A DNA stretch of 9,993 nucleotides from an uncultured Bacteroidota bacterium. Lineage in GTDB: Bacteria; Bacteroidota; Bacteroidia; Chitinophagales; Chitinophagaceae. The translations under genes and the position numbers were made by a program. Of this stretch, positions 1-7,462 are shown one piece after another (the first letter of the stretch is position 1; each line of letters begins with the position of its first letter). Under the pieces are notes generated by a model. It made no database searches, was not told the origin of the DNA, and worked only from the letters and a program-made list of their open reading frames with translations. The stretch spans positions 1-9,993 of the forward strand of contig CAINOM010000448.1 in assembly GCA_903851455.1 (NCBI GenBank). The letters run 5' to 3'.

Positions 1-182
1 ATGCTTCTTTCCTTTCTTTTTCTTAATATTTAGCTTTTGCGTATTTATATTCTATGTATGCTTTAGCACTTGCAGCTTTTTCTATTTACCAAATATTTAG
101 CTGATAATTAATGATTTACGCTGTTTCTTATATTTTATGTAATAGATGTAGGTACATAGATGACGTCTGCCAAATTCATCAT
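1..182. other. AT-rich non-coding stretch at the left edge
   Basis: No credible gene lies here; every frame is broken by early stops. It is the 3' flank of the helicase gene. A small inverted repeat, ATGTA-GG-TACAT at 146-157, is too short and AT-rich to call a terminator. On the minus strand the extreme edge reads AAAGGAAAGAAGCAT, which would be a purine-rich ribosome binding site about 6 bases before an ATG if the next base outside the window is G. That is only a possibility. Confidence 0.5.
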
Positions 183-3100
183 TTACACATCGTCTATCTC
201 CACATCTACGTCATCCCTGATCAGTTCATAGCGCTTCGCAAAATTACACCAGTGGCAGGTCTCTTTTCCGCAGCCGCGGTCAAACTCATGATTCATGATG
301 CGGCTGTAGCTGTCTTTTACCTGCCCGCGCACTATCTCCTCGTCTTGCGCAAAAACAGGTACCACGATTTGCTTGTATTCGCCGCGCTTGTTCTTCTGCA
401 CAAAGTCGAACATGCCTACAGTTACCTTCCAGTGCTTCTCTTCGTAGTTCTCAAGCAGCAGTTTATAAAAAACCATCTGCCGCCAGTAGTCGCCACCCAG
501 TGGTTCCTTTTCATTTGGTGGCGCAGTCATTGGTGTTGCCGACTTATCGGGATCGCCGGTTTTATAATCCACCACCTTGCAAGTACCGCCCGTCATTTCT
601 ATCTTATCTATTTTGCCGGTCACCGGCACACCGTCCAGCATGTAGCGCGGCACCTTAAACTCTATCTCTACATCTTTGGAGAATGTGTTGATATAATGAT
701 CGTAATACTCGGATAGCAGCGTATGCCCCTGCTCTTTTCTCCGGTCGAACTGAACCGTAGTGAAAGAAGAAGCCTCCGAATACAAAGCAGAGTTGAACGC
801 ACCAAGTACGTGATCTTTATCGGGGAACTCGCCCTTGTTTTCTTTCATGTCCCGGAACATGCGCTCCAGTGCATAGTGCACCGCACTACCGAAGGCCAGC
901 GCATCGTTTTTCTGGAAGGGTACTTTAAGTATTGTTTCATAATAGAATGCTAGCGGGCAATGCAGGAATTTAGATAATGCCGTATAGCTCATGATGAACT
1001 GTTTCAACACCCGCTCTATCCACTCTGCGTTGGCTATTTTGATGCGCACTTCCGGCACCGGCTGCAGCGCCCATTCTATATGTTTTACCAGGTCCTCTGC
1101 GGCAACGTTTTGTTGCTGCCTTTCCTCTACTGTACTTATCTCATCTATAAACGCCGATGTCTCCAGCGCCTTGCCTGCGTTATCATTCAGCGCATAAGAA
1201 ACCTGGAGGTGCTTTTTTGCCCGGGTAAGCGCCACATAAAATAACCGGCGGGCTACCTCTACTTTATAGCTTTTTTCCGCATCTTCATCAGTAGCGGTTA
1301 TCGTATCGGGCATACGGTATTCGTTGCCCCCTCCCCTCTTGCCTTCCCAGAAATTCTTGGTGCAGCCGATCAGGAATACATATTCAAACTCATTGCCCTT
1401 GGCGCTGTGCGTAGTATAAAAATGAACGCCGTTCTCATTTTGGATAACGCGCTGCAACGGCACCGCGATATTTTCATCGTTCATCCGGCTCACCATCTGC
1501 AGCAGCTCTGCCGGTTTTATCTTCTGGTTGCGCGCAAACGTTTCCTTTACAAACTCAAAGAACGTATACAAGGCCTGTATGTTCCATACATGATCTGTCG
1601 TTCTCACCAGGTGCGCCACCATGCCGCTCTCATGCACTATCTTTTCTATAAGCAGTGGCAATGGCAGGCTCAGTTGCTGCCGCTCCCAATTATCAAGATT
1701 ATGTCCCAGCCGCTGCAGTGCCTTCGCCGATTTCAGGTCCAGCGATTCTATCAGCAGCGGATTGGACAAAAGCAGCCGCCACTTTATAGGGCCTCTCTCT
1801 TTCCTGTTGTTGCTGATGTAAAGCGAGAGCAGTGCAATATCCGTTGGCTCTATGCCATAATACGGTGCATGCATTAACTCAAACAATACAGCCTCGCCCT
1901 CAAATGTTTTCTTCCGCTCCTCATCCAGGTAGCGCAGCACATTAAGTATCTGCTGCGTAAGCGGAAGCTCCAGTACGTTTACAGGTTTCTTAATATTGTA
2001 AGGAATGCCCTTGCGCTCCATCAGCGCTATAATGTTTTCCGCCTGCTTATGCTGTGCATAGAGTATGGCCACTTCGCTCAGCGGCTTCCCTTCCTTTTGC
2101 ATCTGCTCTATCTGCATCACCAGGTCGGCCTCTTCCTGCAGTACATTGTTATATACCTTCACTACCGGTGTCACATTTTCTTTACCATCTGCAAATCTCG
2201 GCGCAGATGATACGATGTTTTTATCCAGCTCCAGCTCAGCCAGCTGGTTGATGAGCCGCTTCTTATTATTCTGTATAGCCGCCATCGCCTTGTCCAGTAT
2301 GGCCTGCGAGGAGCGGTAATTGTGCGGAAGCACTATTATTTTTATGTGCTCTTTGTATCTTTCATAGAACTCCACAATGTTGCGTATCCGTGCCCCCTGG
2401 AATTCATAGATGCTCTGGTCATCATCACCCACCACAAAAATGTTAGGATCATCCCAATAGGAGCAGAGATAATTGATGAGCTCATTCTGTGCACCATTCG
2501 TATCCTGGAACTCATCCGCCAGTATGAACTGGTAGCGCTCCTGGTAACTTTGCAGCAGTGCGGGGTTAGTACTAAACGCATCCAGCACCCATAATATCAT
2601 ATCGTTGAAGTCATACCTGCCGGTCTCCTTCATCATCGCCTCATACTTATCAAACAACAGCGCTGCTGCGCGGGTGGCTTCCATCTTGCGGACCTCTTCT
2701 TCCAGCAGCTTGTCTTTCAGGTCCCCCTTTTTATATCCCTTGCCATTTCTTTGATAGATATATTCTTCACGGCTGGGAAGATCCGCGATATAGGCATCGA
2801 TCGATGTGGATATGAACTCCGGTGTCAGGTGCTCCCGCTTCATTACTTCAAACAGGCGGTTCAGCTTGCCTGCGTCAAAGTATATATTGCCGCTGAGTTT
2901 TCGCAGTGTATGGCCGGATGGCAGTTCTTCCAGCATTTTATAGAGCAGCTCGGTACGCTCCAGGTCACTGATGGGTTGCAGTGTTCGCTGGCTGAAGTAC
3001 TCACTATTGTTCTGTATAACATTGTTGCAAAAACCGTGGAAGGTATAGATGTTCACCTTGTGTGCCGCCGGACCAGTTATCTGCACCAGCCTCCGCCGCA

Positions 3101-3326
3101 TGGAGTTGGTAGCTTCATCGGTATAAGTAAGGCATAGTATCTCGTGTGGCTGCACCTGTGCCTCGCTCAGCAGCAGGTTAGCTATTCGCATCGAGAGCAC
3201 CTCGGTTTTTCCGGTGCCGGGCCCCGCTATCACCATCACTGCACCATAGATCGTATCTACGGCTTCTTTCTGCCGGTCATTAAGTGTTTTATAGCGCTCC
3301 TGGAAAAGGTCTTCATTGACGGTCAT
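183..3326 (-). CDS. UvrD/Rep-family ATP-dependent DNA helicase fused to a RecB-type PD-(D/E)XK nuclease with likely Fe-S cluster
   Basis: A 1047-residue superfamily 1A 3'-5' DNA helicase with a C-terminal nuclease, probably acting in recombination or DNA-end repair. Helicase motifs appear in order: Q motif LNDRQ (15-19), Walker A AGPGTGKT (34-41), motif Ib YTFHG (94-98), Walker B DEFQD (271-275), motif III GDDDQSIY (300-307), motif V HSAKG (640-644) and motif VI VALTRAKK (698-705, arginine finger R702). The nuclease has the RecB-family set: H817, D907, D920-x-K922 and the QxxxY motif Q950/Y954. Cysteines C790, C1019, C1024 and C1027 bracket the nuclease, as in AddB and Cas4 iron-sulfur nucleases, so a 4Fe-4S cluster is likely. 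All catalytic residues are intact. It is longer than PcrA/UvrD because of the nuclease. No AddB or RecC partner is in the window; the closest analogies are AddA, AdnA/B and stand-alone Bacteroidota helicase-nucleases. It lies 78 bp after the DUF202 gene and is probably transcribed separately. Confidence 0.93.
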   Translation of the reverse strand: MTVNEDLFQERYKTLNDRQKEAVDTIYGAVMVIAGPGTGKTEVLSMRIANLLLSEAQVQPHEILCLTYTDEATNSMRRRLVQITGPAAHKVNIYTFHGFCNNVIQNNSEYFSQRTLQPISDLERTELLYKMLEELPSGHTLRKLSGNIYFDAGKLNRLFEVMKREHLTPEFISTSIDAYIADLPSREEYIYQRNGKGYKKGDLKDKLLEEEVRKMEATRAAALLFDKYEAMMKETGRYDFNDMILWVLDAFSTNPALLQSYQERYQFILADEFQDTNGAQNELINYLCSYWDDPNIFVVGDDDQSIYEFQGARIRNIVEFYERYKEHIKIIVLPHNYRSSQAILDKAMAAIQNNKKRLINQLAELELDKNIVSSAPRFADGKENVTPVVKVYNNVLQEEADLVMQIEQMQKEGKPLSEVAILYAQHKQAENIIALMERKGIPYNIKKPVNVLELPLTQQILNVLRYLDEERKKTFEGEAVLFELMHAPYYGIEPTDIALLSLYISNNRKERGPIKWRLLLSNPLLIESLDLKSAKALQRLGHNLDNWERQQLSLPLPLLIEKIVHESGMVAHLVRTTDHVWNIQALYTFFEFVKETFARNQKIKPAELLQMVSRMNDENIAVPLQRVIQNENGVHFYTTHSAKGNEFEYVFLIGCTKNFWEGKRGGGNEYRMPDTITATDEDAEKSYKVEVARRLFYVALTRAKKHLQVSYALNDNAGKALETSAFIDEISTVEERQQQNVAAEDLVKHIEWALQPVPEVRIKIANAEWIERVLKQFIMSYTALSKFLHCPLAFYYETILKVPFQKNDALAFGSAVHYALERMFRDMKENKGEFPDKDHVLGAFNSALYSEASSFTTVQFDRRKEQGHTLLSEYYDHYINTFSKDVEIEFKVPRYMLDGVPVTGKIDKIEMTGGTCKVVDYKTGDPDKSATPMTAPPNEKEPLGGDYWRQMVFYKLLLENYEEKHWKVTVGMFDFVQKNKRGEYKQIVVPVFAQDEEIVRGQVKDSYSRIMNHEFDRGCGKETCHWCNFAKRYELIRDDVDVEIDDV

Positions 3327-3404
3327 AATAGAATGAAGTTATGAAACACAACCCACCTATAAAAATGTGCAGTTTTAACCGATCGTTCGATGCCCTTATC
3401 AGCG

Positions 3405-3788
3405 TTAGGTCGATTGTATAAGGTAAGTAACCAATGAAATACTAATGAAAAGGATCAGCACCGTTAGCATAGTGATAAGCAAGGTGGAGGATTTGTACGA
3501 GTTGCTGTCGAGCTGCTTTTTTATGCGGGTGTACCTCGCATAAGATAAGATGGTTGTTACAGCTCCCACTCCGACAAGAAGAATACCTATGAAGGATGAA
3601 TAGCCGTGTTGGTGAATGACCACATCCTTACCTAGTAACAGCGCAATTTGTTTTATGAAGAGTGTGAACTTTACTACCACAAATCCAAAGGCCATAATTC
3701 CTATGCTGGTTCTTATCCAGGCCAGGAATGTGCGTTCATTTGCGAGATGATCGCTGACCTTTGCGTTTCCCGGGTTTTCTGAGTCCAT
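3405..3788 (-). CDS. DUF202 (YidH-like) integral membrane protein
   Basis: A 127-residue inner-membrane protein of the DUF202 family. The signature is near its N terminus: LANERTFLAWIRTS at residues 15-28, running straight into the first hydrophobic segment (about 29-52). Two more membrane segments follow at about 66-85 and 102-123, with basic residues (RYTRIKK) between them, giving the usual three-helix layout. The length is normal for the family. The biochemical role of DUF202 is not established, and I do not assign one. The gene is separated from the sulfur operon by 93 bp and from the helicase by 78 bp on the same strand. It may be read through from the operon or have its own promoter; I see no clear promoter or terminator in either gap. 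Confidence 0.88.
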   Translation of the reverse strand: MDSENPGNAKVSDHLANERTFLAWIRTSIGIMAFGFVVVKFTLFIKQIALLLGKDVVIHQHGYSSFIGILLVGVGAVTTILSYARYTRIKKQLDSNSYKSSTLLITMLTVLILFISISLVTYLIQST

Positions 3789-3881
3789 ATGCTGACTTTA
3801 TTTTCCGGACGTTAATGCAGTCGGAGATTATTGACTAGTTCAATAAAATTTGTGCCATTAAAGTTTTGCAGGACATATTTG
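3789..3881. other. Gap between sulfur operon and DUF202 gene
   Basis: A 93-bp non-coding gap that marks the likely end of the tightly packed operon. It holds a weak inverted repeat, ATTGA-CTAGT-TCAAT (3830-3844), with an A-run after it on the plus strand. The 5-bp AT-rich stem is not enough to call a terminator. No convincing -7 element for the DUF202 gene was found. Confidence 0.35.
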
Positions 3882-4604
3882 TTACAGCTTGGTCTCCTTC
3901 AATAACTGATCTTCTTCTATCAGGCCGTTGTGGTTCCAGATCAGTTTTCCGTCCTGGTAGAGTTCCAGGTAAGGGATGGCCGTGATATTTTTTTGCTTCA
4001 TCAGTTCTTTATTATCATCGGCATCTACTTTCACCAGCGCCAGCTTGCCCTTCTTTTTTTCTGCAGAGGCCTCCAGCATAGGCAGCATCTTTTTGCAGGG
4101 CTCACACCATTTTGCATTATAGTCTACCAGCACATATTTTGCACCTGCGGTCAGCTTATCGAGATCAGCTGCCGTCATGCCGGGCAACTTTGCGGGCGCG
4201 CTGCCGTTGTCCAGTGGTTTGCCCGCGCCATTCCATTTCATAATGCCGCCTTCCATATTGTACACAGCCGCAAATCCCATGTCCTGCATTTTGCTTGCCG
4301 CCTTACCGCTACGACCACCGGATAAGCAATATACAAGCACCGGCCTGCTCTTATCCAGCTTCGCTATTTGTTTTTCAAATTCGTCTGAGTTGTAATTAAT
4401 ATTTACCGCATTTTTCAAATGCCCCTGCGCATATTCTTCTGGCGTACGCACATCCACCAGCTGTGCATTCGTATTACCGAGTTTACTTTCAAAATCACTT
4501 ACCGAAATATTTTCTCTGATCGTTCCCTTCGAACTGCCGGAACTCTGGCACGACGCCATATTGACCAGTGAAGCAAGGAAAACTATAAAAGCTGTCTTTT
4601 TCAT
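3882..4604 (-). CDS. Rhodanese-thioredoxin fusion lipoprotein
   Basis: A 240-residue two-domain protein. The N terminus is a lipoprotein signal: two lysines, a hydrophobic stretch, then MASC with the lipidated cysteine at C19. The next residues (QSSGSSK) lack the acidic run used for surface export in Bacteroidota, so it probably faces the periplasm. A rhodanese domain (about 33-128) has DVR at 51-53 and the active loop CLSGGRS with C93. A thioredoxin domain (about 143-240) has WCEPC (C167, C170) and the cis-proline P211 in AIP. It likely accepts sulfane sulfur on C93, and the adjacent thioredoxin site may reduce it off; that coupling is inferred. Its ATG overlaps the TGA of the flavoprotein gene (ATGA, 4601-4604), so the two are translationally coupled. 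It is the last gene of the operon. A periplasmic thioredoxin needs a membrane electron donor such as DsbD/CcdA, which is not in the window. Confidence 0.9.
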   Translation of the reverse strand: MKKTAFIVFLASLVNMASCQSSGSSKGTIRENISVSDFESKLGNTNAQLVDVRTPEEYAQGHLKNAVNINYNSDEFEKQIAKLDKSRPVLVYCLSGGRSGKAASKMQDMGFAAVYNMEGGIMKWNGAGKPLDNGSAPAKLPGMTAADLDKLTAGAKYVLVDYNAKWCEPCKKMLPMLEASAEKKKGKLALVKVDADDNKELMKQKNITAIPYLELYQDGKLIWNHNGLIEEDQLLKETKL

Positions 4605-6289
4605 AAAGCTGCTGTCTGAAGGTTTTGTGTGCTGATCAATTGTGTTTCTATTACGCAGTCATTCCATAGCCTGTAGCCGCCGGAAAGATTAAGCACATTG
4701 CGGTACCCGTTTTGCGCCAGCGTTCTTTGTGCCAGGTAGCCTCGCAGGCCAGCCTCGCAGTAAATGTAGATGTTTTTGTCCTGTGCTATTTCGCCCAACC
4801 TGTCTCGCAATTCGTCTACCGGTATGTTGATAGCGTTTGAGATGTTTCCATCATTGAATTCTTTTTCGGTTCGTACATCTATGAGGAGATCATCGTCCTT
4901 TATTTTATCGAATTCATTCCAGTAGAAGACGTTCAGCCTCTTCTGCAAAATATTCTCTGCAACAAATCCGGCCATGTTCACCGGGTCCTTGGCCGATGAG
5001 TACGGTGGTGCATATGCATGCTCAAACTCTGCAAGGTCGTAAATACTGCCACCTCTTTTGATAATGGATGAGAGTATGTCCAGTCGCTTGTCAGCCCCAT
5101 CATAGCCGGCCACCTGTGCACCCAGCAATATTCCTTCCGGTGAAAAAGCGATCTGTATCCTCATTTGCTGTGAACCGGGATAGTAACCCGCATGCGAGCC
5201 GCCGTGAGTAGTGGATACAACATGTTCTATGCCTGCGGCCAATAGATGCTTTGATGCCACGCCTGCCGTGCCCACCGTCATGTCAAATACTTTTACGATC
5301 GCGGTATTTATGGACCCGTTGTATTTCTGCACATTTCCCATCACTATGTTATTAGCACATATACGCCCCTGCTTGTTGGCAGGCCCGGCCAGGTAGGTAA
5401 TCATAGACCGGCCGGTGATGGGGTTATTAAACTCTATGGCATCGCCCACCGCATAAATATCCGGGTCGGAAGTCTGGAGGTATTCATTTACATAAATGCC
5501 TTTTGCGTCGCCAAGTTTTAGTCCGGCAGTTGCCGCCAGCCTCGTGTCTGGCCGCACACCTATCGACAGTATCACTACATCTGCATCGATCTCTTCCTCA
5601 CCTTTCAGCAATACCTTTATCCCGGTATCCGTCCGATCAAAACCCGTCACTGCAGTATTCAGCAATAGTTTCACTCCTTTTGATCGGATGTGCTGCTGCA
5701 CCATTGCAGCTACGGGGAAATCTACTGGCGCCATCACCTGTGTACCCATTTCAATGATCGTCACGTCCATACCCACATGTTTCAGGTTCTCCGCCATTTC
5801 CAACCCTATAAAGCCCCCGCCGATCACCACTGCTTTTCCGCTCTTGTTTTTTTCTACGTATGCTTTTATGTAGTCTGTATCCGCAACATTCCGCAGTGTA
5901 AAAATGCCTTCACTGGCTATACCGGGAAGCGGCGGCCGCAGTGGCTCGGCGCCGGGAGATAACACAAGCTTGTCATAGCGCTCTTCATACACCTCGCCAG
6001 TGATCTGGTTCTTCGCGCTAATGGTTTTCCTTGCGGGATCTATGGCTGTGACTTCTGTCTTTATGCGAACATCAATATTGAATCGCTCGTTGAACGATGC
6101 AGCGGTTTGTACGAACAATTTATCTCTTTCCTTGATCACCTCACCGATGTAATAAGGCAGACCGCAATTGGCATAAGAAATGTAATCGCCTTTTTCAAAG
6201 ATCACGATCTCCGCGTGCTCATCCATTCTTCGCAGCCTGGCAGCCGTACTGGCGCCTCCGGCCACTGCACCCACAATTATATATTTCAT
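4601..6289 (-). CDS. CoA-disulfide/persulfide reductase-like FAD-dependent oxidoreductase with C-terminal rhodanese (CoADR-Rhd type)
   Basis: A 562-residue cytoplasmic flavoprotein. It has an N-terminal FAD dinucleotide fold (GAVAGGAS, 7-14), a single active cysteine in NCGLPYY (C42) in place of a CxxxxC redox pair, an NAD(P)H fold (GGGFIG, 157-162) and a second FAD motif (AVGDA, 280-284). The dimer-interface segment YAPPYSSAKDP (426-436) is characteristic of CoA-disulfide reductases. A rhodanese domain (about 455-545) follows, with DVR at 471-473 and loop YCEAGLRG, active C511. This architecture and length match the CoADR-rhodanese enzymes and the NADH-dependent persulfide/polysulfide reductase (Npsr) type, which use CoA or protein persulfides and release H2S. 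The sequence cannot separate CoA-disulfide from persulfide reduction. It starts 1 base after the thioredoxin stop and overlaps the next gene by 4 bases. Confidence 0.92.
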   Translation of the reverse strand: MKYIIVGAVAGGASTAARLRRMDEHAEIVIFEKGDYISYANCGLPYYIGEVIKERDKLFVQTAASFNERFNIDVRIKTEVTAIDPARKTISAKNQITGEVYEERYDKLVLSPGAEPLRPPLPGIASEGIFTLRNVADTDYIKAYVEKNKSGKAVVIGGGFIGLEMAENLKHVGMDVTIIEMGTQVMAPVDFPVAAMVQQHIRSKGVKLLLNTAVTGFDRTDTGIKVLLKGEEEIDADVVILSIGVRPDTRLAATAGLKLGDAKGIYVNEYLQTSDPDIYAVGDAIEFNNPITGRSMITYLAGPANKQGRICANNIVMGNVQKYNGSINTAIVKVFDMTVGTAGVASKHLLAAGIEHVVSTTHGGSHAGYYPGSQQMRIQIAFSPEGILLGAQVAGYDGADKRLDILSSIIKRGGSIYDLAEFEHAYAPPYSSAKDPVNMAGFVAENILQKRLNVFYWNEFDKIKDDDLLIDVRTEKEFNDGNISNAINIPVDELRDRLGEIAQDKNIYIYCEAGLRGYLAQRTLAQNGYRNVLNLSGGYRLWNDCVIETQLISTQNLQTAAL

Positions 6290-6290
6290 C

Positions 6291-6596
6291 TTAGCTTTTA
6301 TATTGGTCTATGATATTTTTCAGATGGTTGGCCGCAACTACCCCCGACTGCCGCCACAATACTTTCCCGGCTTTAAACAAAATCAGTGTGGGCACGCCCG
6401 ATATGTTGTAGGATCCGGCCAGCGCAGGGTTCTTATCTACATCTACTTTCAGGATCGTGGCATCTTCACCAATAGCGTCTTTCAGTTGTTTAAGTATCGG
6501 CGCCATCATTTTGCATGGCCCGCACCAAGCCGCCGAAAAGTCTACCAACACAGGCTTGCTATTATTTATTACTTCCGAAAATGCTTTCGTTTCCAT
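6291..6596 (-). CDS. Thioredoxin
   Basis: A compact 101-residue cytoplasmic thioredoxin. It has the canonical WCGPC active site (W24, C25, C28), D19 in the buried acidic position (VLVDFSAAW) and the cis-proline P69 in GVPTL. There is no signal peptide or extra domain, and the length is normal. Its place between the membrane protein and the flavoprotein suggests it serves this operon by reducing rhodanese persulfides or disulfides, rather than being the general housekeeping thioredoxin; that is an inference from context. The spacing is 6 bases after the upstream stop and 1 base before the flavoprotein start. No thioredoxin reductase is in the window. Confidence 0.95.
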   Translation of the reverse strand: METKAFSEVINNSKPVLVDFSAAWCGPCKMMAPILKQLKDAIGEDATILKVDVDKNPALAGSYNISGVPTLILFKAGKVLWRQSGVVAANHLKNIIDQYKS

Positions 6597-6602
6597 AGCG
6601 CT

Positions 6603-6860
6603 CTACTTTATTTCTTCGTATTCTGCTTCTTGCTCGTTTATGGTATTTGTGCTGCGCCTGGTCGCAGGTGGTGCATAGCAACCCTGTGTGCCGCAGCAAC
6701 CAGTATCTGTCACCGCCTGGTACAGGAAGAAGATGCTGAACAATCCCATGGCCCAGTCCTTGCTTTGCACGCCCATAACAATGAGCATGATGCCTATTCC
6801 CAACCGCATGACGCGCACCAGGTGCCAGTTCGTAAACAGGCGCTGTTTTAGTGAGTTCAT
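6603..6860 (-). CDS. Two-helix membrane protein, YgaP/DUF2892-like, with Cys cluster
   Basis: An 85-residue protein with two hydrophobic segments (about 14-32 and 36-52) and a charged cytoplasmic-looking tail. Directly after helix 2 comes a cysteine cluster, TGCCGTQGC (C55, C56, C61). This sits where DUF2892/YgaP proteins have their conserved G-x-C-P after the second helix. The N-terminal basic residues and the R-x-x-R before helix 1 also fit that family. Its ATG overlaps the TGA of the preceding rhodanese gene (6857-6860). Rhodanese followed by a two-helix hairpin is the domain order of E. coli YgaP, a membrane rhodanese, so the pair may work as a two-chain YgaP. The family call is by pattern only, and the function of the cysteines is unknown. 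Confidence 0.8.
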   Translation of the reverse strand: MNSLKQRLFTNWHLVRVMRLGIGIMLIVMGVQSKDWAMGLFSIFFLYQAVTDTGCCGTQGCYAPPATRRSTNTINEQEAEYEEIK

Positions 6861-7171
6861 TTCTCGAATTTTTTAAGGTTATACCAGCTGCCGCCATTGT
6901 GCACTTCGGTAAACCCGTTTGATTTCAGCATCGCCTTTGCAGAGCTGCTCCGCATACCCGATGCACAGCAGGTGATCACCGGCTTGTCTTTTTTCAGTTT
7001 CGACATCTGGCTGCCGAGTGCTGCCAATGGAATATTCAGCGATCCTTTTATGTGGCCGGACGCATACTCTCCGCTGGTGCGCACGTCTACAATAGTTGCT
7101 CCATTCGCGATCAGTGCGCCAAGGTCCACCGCGGGACCCACTCCAAACAGTTTTTTCAGTGTTGCTATCAT
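6857..7171 (-). CDS. Single-domain rhodanese (second of a tandem pair)
   Basis: A 104-residue stand-alone rhodanese (sulfurtransferase). It has the DVR motif at 29-31, the GHIKGSLNIP segment (39-48) and the active loop CASGMRS with catalytic C69. The residue before it is also cysteine (C68), giving a vicinal CC. The C-terminal motif NGGSWYN is shared with the neighbouring rhodanese. A short N-terminal extension (MIATLKKLFGVGP) is hydrophobic/basic but not a signal peptide or full membrane helix, so the protein is probably cytoplasmic, perhaps membrane-associated. It carries sulfane sulfur as a cysteine persulfide; donor and acceptor are not known. It starts 1 base after the first rhodanese and its stop overlaps the start of the membrane protein gene by 4 bases. 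Confidence 0.93.
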   Translation of the reverse strand: MIATLKKLFGVGPAVDLGALIANGATIVDVRTSGEYASGHIKGSLNIPLAALGSQMSKLKKDKPVITCCASGMRSSSAKAMLKSNGFTEVHNGGSWYNLKKFEK

Positions 7172-7172
7172 T

Positions 7173-7451
7173 TTAGTTGTTTTTATAGTAGTTCACATTT
7201 GTCCATGATCCGCCGTTGATGCATGGTATTCCATTTTGCCCGAGGAAGGTTGTTGCCTGCCCGCTGCGCCCGCCTGATGCACAGCACAATATTACCTGGC
7301 CCATATTTTTAAGTTCATCCAGGTGCTGCGGTATTTCATTAAGCGGTATGTTGATGCTTTCGGGTACATGCCCGCCCATGAATTCTTCCCGGCTTCGTAC
7401 ATCTACGATCTTCGTTTTTCCTGATTTTAACCATTCTGATAGTCCCGACAT
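7173..7451 (-). CDS. Single-domain rhodanese (first of a tandem pair)
   Basis: A 92-residue minimal rhodanese, cytoplasmic. It shows DVR at 17-19, the GGHVPESINIP segment (26-36), the active loop CASGGRS with catalytic C57 and a preceding C56 (vicinal CC). A further cysteine lies at the end of the fold, followed by the C-terminal motif NGGSWTN. It lacks the N-terminal extension of its partner. The shared CCASGxRS loop and NGGSWxN end suggest the two genes arose by tandem duplication and have since diverged. It lies 11 bases after the DUF6132-like gene and 1 base before the next rhodanese. The likely role is sulfane-sulfur relay; no specific substrate can be read from sequence. Confidence 0.93.
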   Translation of the reverse strand: MSGLSEWLKSGKTKIVDVRSREEFMGGHVPESINIPLNEIPQHLDELKNMGQVILCCASGGRSGQATTFLGQNGIPCINGGSWTNVNYYKNN

Positions 7452-7462
7452 CTTCTTAGTGT

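Noticed and set aside
111..716. 201-codon open frame on the plus strand
   Set aside because: It is antisense to the C-terminal part of the helicase-nuclease, whose motifs are clear; the predicted peptide is His/Tyr/Leu-rich with no recognisable domain.
2342..2581. 79-codon minus-strand frame inside the helicase
   Set aside because: Lies in another frame across the DEFQD and GDDDQSIY region of the helicase; a shadow of conserved coding sequence.
3830..3844. Inverted repeat ATTGA-CTAGT-TCAAT as an operon terminator
   Set aside because: Only five AT-rich base pairs in the stem, and no T-run following on the minus strand; too weak for an intrinsic terminator.
3871..3884. Sequence GGACATATTTGTTA resembling the GGAAC palindromes
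   Set aside because: The arms are offset relative to the operators, and it sits at the 3' end of the operon rather than before a gene start with a -7 element.
6562..6897. 111-codon minus-strand frame overlapping the two-helix membrane protein
   Set aside because: Out of frame with the membrane protein and overlapping the thioredoxin and rhodanese genes; its peptide has no family signature, while the 6603-6860 frame has clean operon spacing and two membrane helices.
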